NCBI GenBank assembly: GCA_020912385.1
Contig: CP087214.1
Span: 2,294,001 to 2,358,000 of the forward strand
DNA from: Neofusicoccum parvum
Taxonomy: Eukaryota; Ascomycota; Dothideomycetes; Botryosphaeriales; Botryosphaeriaceae
Length of the DNA stretch: 64,000 nt
Direction: 5' to 3'
The notes under the pieces were generated by a model that had not been told where the DNA came from, did no database searches, and saw nothing but the letters and a program-made list of their open reading frames with translations. Each line of letters starts with the position of its first letter. The stretch's first letter is position 1. Below, in pieces: positions 55,414-64,000 of the stretch. Both the position numbers and the translations under genes were made by a program.

Positions 55414-56794
55414 CGAGGGGGAATTAATGTTTAGCTGCTGTCTCAATACCCGCCCTTTATTTTTCTCCGGGGGCCTGTACAGATACGAAGGGAATGAAAA
55501 TTGTAAATGAACAATAGACTTTTGCAACACACCTCGGTTCCGCCTCGGGTCGCGCCGAGCCCTCGCAAGTGACATCGCGCTGCTCCCGCTTCCCCGTGAG
55601 CCATGCCCAAACGGGGGCGATCCTTTGAGATTCATCAGGTGTTCGTGCGACCTGCGAACCCCGGCTGACACCTGCAGATTGAGATGAGTTTGGCACCCCG
55701 GCTCGCATCACGGCGCAGCCAATCACGGAAGAATGAGGCAACAAAAGCCAGGCGGAGGTGCGCAGGGATGCGTGATCGGCGCTGCAAACCTGTTGCTTTG
55801 CTTTTTCTTGCTATAACGGGAAAAGCGATCTTGGGTGCAGATAAGATCCAGACCGCCGTGGAGCCGACGTCCTCAGGGGTTCTGGCAACTTCCGCTCATG
55901 TGACAAATTCACGGCGATTGTTGCATAGGCCAAGATGAAGCAGTCTGCATAAGCGTCTCAGCCCTTCTCTTGCCCCTACTTCCGCAGTCCCCTCTCCCGA
56001 GGCAGTCTTCACGTGGAGTGCTATAAAGCCGGGCGCGCTGCGCAGAATCATGGATTCATGCTTGCCACCCATCTGTTTCGCCAAGCGAGTCACGCTTCGG
56101 CAATGTTTCGCCGGCTGCATTGTTCTCGAGAAGTTTGCAGCGCCCCTGACGGTTCGGCCCGTAGAACGCTCAAAACCTACGTCTCGGAGCCGCTTGTCAT
56201 GTCATGATGCGGCGCAAAGCCGCGCTTCGCTCACGTCTGACTGGCTCCGTCCCTTCTTGCTGCGCCACAACAGTGTTCTCACCAAGCATTCGGAACGCAG
56301 TGCCGGATCTCCAGCGCCAACGTTGATATGAGGAGCCGGTGGGAGGGCAGCAATCCCTGTCCCGTTCGTTTCAGGCCTTCGACGTGGAACAGTGTTTATC
56401 CAAAAAGGCTGCAGCCGACTTTTTCCCGTCGACAAACCTCCTTTCTAATGTGGCATCATCGTTATTCTGGGACGGCTCATTGGTCGCCTTTACTGTACTT
56501 TCCTATCCAGTACCAACTAGGCGACATTGTGTCATGCAGATCTACCTGCTTAAGCACGCCATGCTGGTTCACTACTAGTCTAGCCTCGTATTCGCGCTCT
56601 ACATCTGGTGATCTCACACCGTAGCGGTCAACTTCCGCTCTCCAAAGATCGCTACATCGGGAAGCTGTGAGGTCTGCTTTTCCGCGATGATTAGAAATCG
56701 CTGCAGAGGCTGCAAGAAAATAAATAGACGGGCGGAGCCCACGATGCTGGAGCAAGTCATCTGCTTCGTTCGTTAGCAGCCGTCACTCGTTACA
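55414..56794. other. intergenic, no gene seen
   Basis: About 1.4 kb with only short frames. The last 100 bases are the upstream region of the secreted binding-protein-like gene. Confidence 0.5.
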
Positions 56795-58093
56795 ATGATT
56801 GCTCCCGCTGTCCTTGTTGGCCTCCTCGCTGCCCTGCCCTCGGCATTGGGCCAGGTGCCTGTCGAAAACCGCACTCTTGATGAGATCCACCAAGCGGGTT
56901 GGTCGATCTTTCACGCCGAGCTGTTCTGTCCGTGGTGCTGACTGGAGTAAAGCTCTGAAGGAAGGAGGTGTCGTGACGCTCTGGGCCGGTGGCGACGAGA
57001 AGACCCAGCAGAACTTCCTCAAGACGGCCTTTGAGGCGCGTTTCCCTGGAATGACCCTGAATGTCACCGTCGGTCAGTGTTTCCTCCCCAGGCTCGATTT
57101 GAAAGCGCTAACACTGAGCCTCTGCCGAAGATGTCTCCAAGTATCACGACGGCAACATCGACCAGCAGGTTGCCACCAACGGTGTCTACGTTGACAGTGT
57201 CATCCTCCAAACCCTCCACGACTACCCCAGGTGGAAGTCTCAGGGCATCCTGCTTCCTTACAAGCCTGCTGGCTGGGACAAGATCTACGACGACTTCAAG
57301 GACCCCGACGGCGCATACTCTGGCCTGTACATCATCAACTGGGCGAACTCGTGGAACACCGACTACGTCAAGGATGGCCCGAAGGAGTTCAACGACTTCC
57401 TCAAGCCCGAGTTCAAGGACAAGCTCGTTCTGACGTACCCCAACGACGATGACGCCGTTCTGTACGAGTTCGACCTCATGTGAGTCCCTCTCCACACGCG
57501 ACCCCTGAAGTCGCAAATCGACACTAACGGCCATGTCCCTTTAGCCTGAGCCAGTACGGCTACGGCTGGTTCGACGAGCTGCTCAAGCAGAACCCCCGCT
57601 GGGTCCGCGGCACCGCGACGCCCGGCACCATCGTCGGCAACTCCAACGGTAAGCCCACCACCCACGCCCGCCGATGCCCTCCAGACTGACACATTTCCGC
57701 CGTCCCACAGGCTCCTACGTCGCAACCTTCACGGGCAGCCGGCGCTACCCAGGCTCCGCGCCGTACAACGTGTCGTTCCCGACGGAGGTGCCGTTCGTGT
57801 CGTGGCCGCAGACGGGCGCGATCCTCAAGGACGCGCCGCACCCGGAGAGCGCCAAGCTGCTGCACTCGTTCCTCGCGTCGCAGGAGCACCAGGTGTCGCG
57901 CGGCACGTGGAGCGTCCGCACCGACGTCGCCGAGCCCAACGGCTTCCCGCCCATCTGGCAGATGAACAACACCCACCCGACCAAGTTCGGCGCCTGGATG
58001 GAGGACCGCGCCAACGTCGAGCGCCTGCGCTTCTGGTTCGAGGACCGCATCGGCACCGCCCAGGGCCTGAGCCCGCTCGAGGACGACCTCTGA
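56795..58093 (+). CDS. secreted periplasmic-binding-protein-like (type II) protein
   Basis: 352 residues in five exons; introns 56898-56952, 57073-57130, 57480-57544 and 57649-57710. A signal peptide (residues 1-19, PSALG) precedes a domain with the look of bacterial ABC iron/thiamine-type solute-binding proteins: GGVVTLWAGGDEKTQQNFLKTAFEARFPG at the start, NGVYVDSVILQT, INWANSWNTDYVKDGPKEFNDFLKPEFKDKLVLTYPNDDDAVLY in the hinge region, and FPTEVPFVSWPQTGAILKDAPHPESAKLLHSFL near the end. In fungi there is no periplasm or matching ABC importer, so it may bind a small molecule or metal outside the cell. A bacterial origin of the family is plausible, but the four spliceosomal introns show long residence. 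Confidence 0.85.
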
Positions 58094-58577
58094 GAGGCTC
58101 CGTTCTGGTGGCGTTGAGCTTGTACATATTTCTGCGGCGTACCGCAGCCTTTAGGTCTTGATGTTCTGTAGCCCTATGCATATGATCCTAGGAACGCTCT
58201 CTTACAAGGTTGGCGCTAAACTCGTTGAGTGTTATCGGGCTGGTGACCCTAACGCTCAGATTTTTTTCACAAGGGCCGATTCCCAAATTTTGCCATTCGA
58301 AGCTCAAGGTTCTACCCAAAGATAGGACTGACCCCGCGACAGATTCACGGTCTTCAGGGGCTAAAGTCGTGTCGTATATCTTGTCCTGCGGTTTCAAACA
58401 GCGATGCAGTCAAATGTGAAACTAACATGGCTGACTCGCGGCCAAAAGTAAAGCCCATAGAAGCCTTTATCTATCGTCGCAAGGCCATTCTGGCGTGGCC
58501 GCTCTCTTCAATTGCTGACTGTCGACGGCCATACTTTCCCCCGGCTCGTCTCTGATCATCCGTTTCCGTTGACCACA
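58094..58577. other. intergenic spacer
   Basis: 484 bp, no gene or motif of note. Confidence 0.5.
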
Positions 58578-60066
58578 ATGTCGCGAATAAGTAGCCCATT
58601 GATGACGGGTATGAGTTTAACAGAAGAACAGCGTGAAACGCTGGTCCATGAGACGAGAGGGCCACTAGCGCTCGGGATGATCTTCTCCTTCTGGGGTATG
58701 GCGGTTATTACCGTATCTCTCAGATTATTCGTCCGCGTGAAGCTTATCAAGAGTGCCGGGCTGGATGACTACTTGGTCGCTCTAAGCGTGGTGCGTCTCG
58801 AATGCATGCTCATGTTGCTCGGCTACTCAAGTTTGGACAGGTTATCGCGACGGTTATGACGGTTTTCATATCTCGACGTGCGCATGCCGGATTTTTCCAG
58901 GATATTTTCCGGATTTCGCTGACTCCCAGAAAGAGGTGCACTACGGAGATGGCAGACATCTGTTGTCCTTGACACTTGGCCAGGCAGACAACGTCTCGAG
59001 GGTGAGATCACCCCGCCAGAGAGGGTTGCTTGCTAACAGGGAGAAGGTGAACTTCGTTGCTGTTGTCTGCTGGACTTTTGCGATCACCGGAACCAAAGTT
59101 TCCATCCTACTACAATATCTCCGGCTTTTCAAATTTGGCAAGCTCAACCGAGCTATATGGGTGTTACTGGTTATCATAGTCCTGGCTGGAATCTCAACAC
59201 TTGTTGTCGTGCTGCTTGGCTGCATCCCGGTCAAAGCTCTCTGGGATTCAGGGTTGCGGTCAAGATCCAAGTGTCTGAACCAGCAGTTGTAAGTTGCAGC
59301 TTCAACGAAGATGTTTGCCGAGGAGTCCTAATTTGCGCCATCTCACTTAGATTCTGGTACTTCCAGTCTGGGTTCGAAGTGCTCACGTGCTTCATCATGG
59401 TGGGATTGCTGATACCGCCCTTTTGGAAGATGCAGCTGCCAAAATCTAAAAGAGTAGGATTGATCGTACTGCTGGGTCTCAGTTCATCGTGAGCACCATG
59501 ATCTCCCCTCAGAGCATCATGAAATCTGACCGGCGGACAACAGAGCATGCATAGTCAGTATACTAAGAATGAAGAGCTGTTTCGACGCCATCCCGGCTTC
59601 CGCGGAAGAAGTCCACGACTTCACATGGACCGGCATCATGACGTCCATCTACGCCGCAACCGAGCTGGACGTTGGGATCATCTGCTGCTCGCTCCCAGCG
59701 CTCACGCCTCTGCGGAGATACCTGTCGTCATCGCGGTCGAGAGCGGCCCAAAGCCGACCGCAGCACCAAGGCCCTCTCCGTTGCGAGGAATGCAGGAGAC
59801 CGATCACGTTCCCGTCACCAGAGAACTCCAACGGACAAGGAAGCGTTGGATACAGCAGTCAGGGCACACAGGTCGGCACTCGACAGGGCCCGGCGCAGCA
59901 TCTTCCGGTCCCGGACGCAGTGGCGCGTCGCGGCGTGTGGAGATGGTCCTGGAGCAGGAACGACGGCGCGACCTCTCAAGAGATAGCGGTGGTCGGGAAC
60001 GGGGATGAGCGGGAGGGAGAAGCCAAAGATAGCACTCGGCTCAGGGTAGCTTCGGTGACTTCTTGA
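58578..60066 (+). CDS. PTH11-type rhodopsin-fold integral membrane protein
   Basis: 421 residues in five exons (58578-58790, 58841-58877, 58934-59288, 59351-59488, 59544-60066). The 37 nt second exon is inferred from frame and family fit. Family hallmarks of PF20684: RLFVRVKLIKSAGLDDYLVAL after helices 1-2, YGDGRHLLSL, FAITGTKVSILLQYLRLF, GCIPVKALWD, QSGFEVLTCFIMVGLLIPPFWKMQLPKSKRVGL, ACIVSILRMKS at the last junction and AATELDVGIICCSLPALTPLRRYL. The tail of about 100 residues is hydrophilic. The segment RVRSPRQRGLLANRE (about 59000-59040) is unusual for the family; a 38 bp intron there would break the frame, so I kept it. Divergent from the copy at 18236. Confidence 0.8.
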
Positions 60067-60564
60067 ACACCGTGTCTACGCTGATGGCGCTCTGTTGGAG
60101 CGCGGAGTTGACGACGGCAGCGTGCTGCTCTCATTCTAGATGCGGTTTGGCTTGCGGTGCGGCGTGTGCGCGGGGGGCTGATGCGGCGAGAGCGGTGGGT
60201 CTGCCATGCTGTGGTTTTGAGCGGCGGAACGAGTTGGGAATGTGTTGTAGGATAAAATTAGCTTTAGTCTCCATCGGAGCTTAGATCAGCCTTTGCATCC
60301 AATGATGGTATTGGGCTTTAAGAAGAGGTGAAGTGAGGTATTAGAACACGGGTGGGGCGGGGCGCAGGCGGCGCAGGCGGCGCGGCTCTGCAGCCTGGCG
60401 CGCGTTGGCATTGGCGTTGGTCGGCGCGGCTGCAGGTACAGGACTATATATATATTTAATCGCGTTTTCTGTGCTGTTGCAAGCATCAATGCATCCATCC
60501 CGTGTCTTCTCCGTTGCTGATCCTTCTTCCGCCACCGTCCCGCCCTCCTCGATCAACCACCGCT
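60067..60564. other. spacer with short tandem repeat and TATA element
   Basis: Includes a short GC-rich tandem repeat (GCGCAGGCG units, about 60360-60385) and a TATATATATATT element at 60445-60457, about 110 bases before the next ATG. Confidence 0.55.
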
Positions 60565-60996
60565 ATGAGTCTGAGCCTGGAGATCCTCCGGCTGCTGGCG
60601 CTGCCGGCGACCATGCTGGCACTGTGGCAGGTGCGCACTGTTGAGCCCGTGACGCTGCTGACCGGCCCGGCGTCGCTGGCTGCGACGCTCGACCGCGTGT
60701 TCGTTGCCGTCTTGTTTCTCGGCACCCTTGCCGCCGCCGTCAACATGCCGCACCTCGATCCGCCGCCCGGAAGTGCCACGCGCCAGAGCGTGTCATTTGG
60801 CCTGGTGCTCGCCGCAGGGATTGCGTTCGCCCTTGGCCTGCACAGCAAAGCGCTGGCTTGGACGGTGTTGATGCTCGGCTGGACAGAGGCTGCCGCCGTC
60901 ATGCCCGCAGAGCTGTTCTGCAACTTGGCCGCATGGGTCTTCCGGGCTGTTGCTGTTGGCTGCGTGACGGCCTTCCTGCTGCCTGGCCGGCAATAA
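60565..60996 (+). CDS. small four-helix membrane protein, unknown function
   Basis: Intronless, 143 residues, no named family recognised. Four hydrophobic segments: about 8-20, 45-60, 78-95 and 97-140 (the last could be two). Conserved-looking features are a short N-terminus, a loop MPHLDPPPGSATRQS between helices 2 and 3, and a C-terminus ending in an arginine. The start at 60565 (ACCGCTATGA) follows a TATA element by about 110 bases. Codon use is GC3-rich and even, like neighbouring real genes. DoxX-like or DUF-type small membrane proteins have similar size, but I cannot assign one. Confidence 0.6.
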   Translation: MSLSLEILRLLALPATMLALWQVRTVEPVTLLTGPASLAATLDRVFVAVLFLGTLAAAVNMPHLDPPPGSATRQSVSFGLVLAAGIAFALGLHSKALAWTVLMLGWTEAAAVMPAELFCNLAAWVFRAVAVGCVTAFLLPGRQ

Positions 60997-62273
60997 GAGC
61001 CGTATCCTCCTGCGCCACCATGGGCTCATGCCAGTCTGCACCGAAGGACCCCGAGCCTCCTCTCACGCAAGGCGAGTGGAGTCCCGCCCATCGCACACAT
61101 ATGCTGACGACTGGCGCCGTTTAGACCAGCTTCTGCGCAGACACTGTGCGGAGCCCGACCGGGGATGCTTCTCGGACTTCCCTGCGCTGCACTCGGCGTT
61201 CGAGGCTCGCTGCATTCCTGATCCAGTGGACTGCGCCTTCACAAAGTGGACACGCTAGTGTGTTCGCAGCACCGTTAATCTCTGGCCAGGATGCAGGACG
61301 AGAGGTGGGTTGCTAGTAGGATAGAAGATGTCCTCTGTCTGGCCTGGTAGACATTAGAGTCGCGCTCGTGCAAGGCCAGCTGCAAGCTCACAGAGGTCAG
61401 CCCCAAGTGCTGGTCCAGGCTGACGCGAGATGGATGGCCGACATGGATGCAATTGAGCTGTGGAAGCTGAGCAGAATGCGCGATGAAATGCAGTGTCTTG
61501 TGCAGGTAGAATTGCAGCTCCGATCGAAATGGCACCAAAAGCGGCAGGGGCGTTGCGGGTCTTGGCGGTCCGAGCGCCTTCCCCAGCCTCCACTCGCCCT
61601 CGCACCGAAGCCAACTCCAACGTCGCTCCACCTCCCGCCCGCGCTGCACGACATCCCCCACCACGCCGCCCCAGCCATGGCCGATTGAACGCTCTTTCCG
61701 CCGTAAGACGCCGTTGCTGCATCCCACCGCCGCGACCCTGCCCGTCCGCATCTCGCCCGTCGCGCTCCTCGGTGAAACTCCCCCACCCGGCCTCGCCGAC
61801 AACAGGCCAGGGCTGCCTGCACCAAAGCCCGGATGGGAGGACGGGGTAGGTAGCGGCACACACGCGCCCGACGCGCCTCCATAGGGGGACATCCGTTGGG
61901 ACACACGGAGCCCCCGTGCTTGCCAGCGCGCAGCTGGGCTGTCTGGAGGCGACTTGACCTCAGGAGCGGGCCACGCCTCGTGCACCCGGCCCTTCGATCT
62001 GGGCGGGCCGGGGGTCCGTAAGGGCCGCTTCTCGCAGCGGCCTCTGTTCTCTGAGTCGGCGTTTCCGGGGCCTGCCGCGTTGCGTGGTGGCGTGGACGCC
62101 GCGTCGGTGCAGAGCCAAGGCTGCTCGCGTCACTCAACGTGCGGAAAAGCCTGGGTGGGTGGGAATTCTCCGCGCCGACGCGCGCGGAGGGATGTCGATT
62201 TTCTCGTCCGCGTTTGCCTTTCTGTGGAACCACGCGCTGACGCAATGCATACAGGTTGTGGTTGCGACCGGCC
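60997..62273. other. 1.3 kb GC-rich region without supported gene
   Basis: Several long overlapping frames on both strands (for example 61397-62407 minus) look like GC-driven noise: Arg/Ala/Pro-rich and no domain. It may contain a long leader of the next gene; ATG at 62190 with a possible intron ending in ACAG at 62253 does not join in frame convincingly. Confidence 0.45.
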
Positions 62274-63616
62274 ATGGCCGCCTCGGCTTCCGGCGACTGG
62301 TTCCTCGTCCAGGGCGCGCCCGCTGTGGCAGAGTGGACTGCCGAAGACGGAGCCGTGAGACGCCTCGGCTGCAATCCGCCCTGCCAGGTCTCGGCGTCCA
62401 TCGGCACTCACGCGGCACGGGGAACCGCGTTTTTCAGCCTCCGCGTTCCGGTTGGGCTCAGGGAGACAGGGAAGAACAAGACCATTCTGCATCTTTTCGT
62501 TTATCCCGAGCAAGTCTTGCGCATGAGAGTGCGCGACCACACAGAGCATCCGGCTCCTGTTCGAAGCGCTTTGGTTGGCAAGGTCGAGCAATACGAATCA
62601 ACTGAGGATATCGTCGGCGTCGAATTCTCCCTGCAGCGCCATGCTACTCTGATCGGCCCAACCAGCATATCTGCGCTCTTCTCAAAGACGAAAGCCAATG
62701 AAGCCGTGCTAGCTGCTTTGCACTCGCTCATCCATGCCCCATCAATCACATTCTTTGTCCCCAGAAATGGAAACGCGATGAACAAGGTTGAAGCGCTTTG
62801 CAGTGAAGCGTGCAACGGTGGCCTGAAGGCGAGCGCTACAGAATACTCGCTGGCAATGCTGTACGGCGGCTCCGGCGGTAAAGATGTTGGGAACTTGCTT
62901 GCCCGCTTCGACCCCGAGGAATCGGAAGGCCCGCCGTCCTACGACGAGCTTGCACTGACGCCACCGCCGATGCGCCAGAAAAAACGTAAGTCGCGAGATT
63001 CTTGCATTGTGTTGGCGTGCCTGTGACTTCCCGAATTGTCTCGGATCCACCTGAATCCGTCCTGATTTGCAATCCAATCACAGGCATGCCTTCGAACCGG
63101 ATCTCGCCGCCACCTGCCAAGAAGCACGCATCCACCATCGAGCCGCGTCTGCCTGCCACTTCTGAAGTGCAAGCCTTGAAGCAGCAGATGGCGGGTCTGG
63201 TGGCCGAGGTCGCCGAGCTTCGAGGCCGCGTTGGTATAGAAGGAGCTGCAAGCAGCGAGACAGAGGACACCTCTGTGACCTCGCGGCTCAATGCCGTCGA
63301 GACAGTAGTCTCCGCCTTGAAAACGCGGGTGGAAGAGATGGAAGCAACGCTTCGAGAGCGTTCGGCAAGCCGCGAGCAGAGTGTGGAGCGTCAAATAATA
63401 GACAAATTTGAAGATCAATTGGAAGAACGAATTGAAGATGTCCGGAGCGAGACACGCGGGGAGATCAATGATCAGCTGGACGACATGTTGACAGATATAA
63501 AGGTGGAATTGAGGGACTGGGCTCAAGAAGAATTGCGGGACTTGGTCAGCCAGCAGCTTGGTGAATTGGTTGAAGAGTACCTTACAAATGCTTCATTTAC
63601 GGTTGAAAGGCATTGA
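62274..63616 (+). CDS. coiled-coil protein of unknown function
   Basis: 414 residues in two exons (62274-62985, 63084-63616; 98 bp intron). I do not recognise the N-terminal domain (about 1-215): it has a beta-rich look (GDWFLVQGAPAVAEW, TAFFSLRVPVG, KTILHLFVYPEQVLRM, YESTEDIVGVEFSL) and FLVPR-type segments. A proline-rich linker with PPSYDELALTPPPMRQ follows, containing a PPSY motif of the type bound by WW domains. The C-terminal half (about 265-410) is a long coiled coil with heptads (VQALKQQMAGLVAEVAELRGRV, then LNAVETVVSALKTRVEEMEATL and acidic-basic repeats). Likely an oligomeric nuclear or cytosolic protein. The start was chosen at the ATG that begins the ordered domain. Confidence 0.75.
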
Positions 63617-63669
63617 AATAATGAGTATCAAAGGAAAGCAGCCTCCATTCTTGACCGTGCGGCACAATG

Positions 63670-64000
63670 TTAACATACCCAGCCCCCGTCTACGTTATAC
63701 ACAGCCCCAGTCACGAAGGACGCCTCATCGCTCAGCAAGAACGCGATGACATGTGCTACTTCAATTGGCTCCGCCCTTCTCTTCTGAGCCGTGACTTGCA
63801 GACCACGCTTTACATCCTCCGGGTCTTCACCCCGAGACATGGGAGTGTTGACGGATCCTTCAAATCGTAACTCAGCGGAAACTCCTCGGACACCTGGTTA
63901 GCGAGTGGAGCAATTTACCTGGAGACACGGCGTTCACTCGAATATGTTGATTCTCCTTGGCCGCCGTCCTCGTCAACCCAATGACAGCCGCCTTACTGGC
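63670..64000 (-). CDS. short-chain dehydrogenase, C-terminal part (cut by window end)
   Basis: Partial SDR running in from beyond the window end. The right edge reads ASKAAVIGLTRTAA, which follows the catalytic Tyr of Tyr-x3-Lys; then HIRVNAVSPG, the substrate loop ending VNTPM, and the end LLSDEASFVTGAVYNVDGGW, the classical SDR C-terminal motif. The junction after VNAVSPG (near 63890-63920) needs a very short intron of about 25-34 bp or hides an indel, because the frame changes there. The stop codon is at 63670-63672. Convergent with the coiled-coil gene, 53 bp apart. Confidence 0.8.

Noticed and set aside
61397..62407. 336-codon minus-strand ORF
   Set aside because: Runs across GC-rich spacer and into the start of the plus-strand coiled-coil gene; low-complexity noise without domain.
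1..64000. CRISPR arrays, rRNA and tRNA genes
   Set aside because: I read for spaced direct repeats and for tRNA A/B-box patterns and saw none that hold up; a covariance-model scan would be decisive for tRNA.

Overview
The window is nuclear DNA of a filamentous ascomycete (Pezizomycotina); the class cannot be fixed from sequence alone. The evidence is compact genes with 45-70 bp GT-AG introns, Zn2Cys6 and C2H2 regulators, a HET-domain gene, an NLR-type STAND gene, PTH11-type rhodopsin-fold membrane proteins, RTA1 and DUF7703 membrane proteins, and ERG3. I found no operon, CRISPR, rRNA or convincing tRNA. Exon models were assembled by hand from splice signals, reading frame and family conservation.

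Layout. 1-3188 has no gene I can support. 3189-4383 is a decayed GH76 mannanase-type gene. 4681-12123 holds a compact group: C2H2 regulator (+), GST (-), 2-oxoglutarate/Fe(II) oxygenase (-) and, divergent from it, an allantoate-type MFS permease (+); a small metabolic cluster is plausible. 12351-14294 is a HET gene whose 3' half is broken. 15430-15867 encodes a secreted protein of two identical-spacing six-cysteine repeats joined by a Lys-Arg (Kex2) site. 18236-21291 holds a PTH11-type receptor-like protein and a putative GPI-anchored protein. ERG3 (-) is at 21489-22584.

24079-25808 holds two tiny three-exon genes, previously unrecognised as far as I can tell, sharing a conserved Trp-rich core; they lie just beyond the 3' end of a 1373-residue NLR-type STAND gene (26446-30901, -). 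A decayed PTH11-type gene (31850-32820, -) and an SDR with an unusually long 501 bp intron (33566-35070) follow. 36624-41534 is an intronless 1636-residue disordered protein with N-myristoylation signals.

42317-51378 holds a Zn2Cys6 regulator (-), an RTA1 exporter (+), a P450 (-) and a sugar transporter (+), another possible functional group. 51379-54288 has only a LaeA-like methyltransferase remnant. 54289-63616 holds a DUF7703 membrane protein, a secreted bacterial-type solute-binding-like protein, a second PTH11-type protein, a small four-helix membrane protein and a coiled-coil protein of unknown function. The window ends inside an SDR on the minus strand.

The most novel signals are the paired small genes at 24-26 kb, the Kex2-separated cysteine repeats at 15.4 kb, the NLR with a non-repeat, basic C-terminus, and several genes whose third-codon base switches from C to G along their length.
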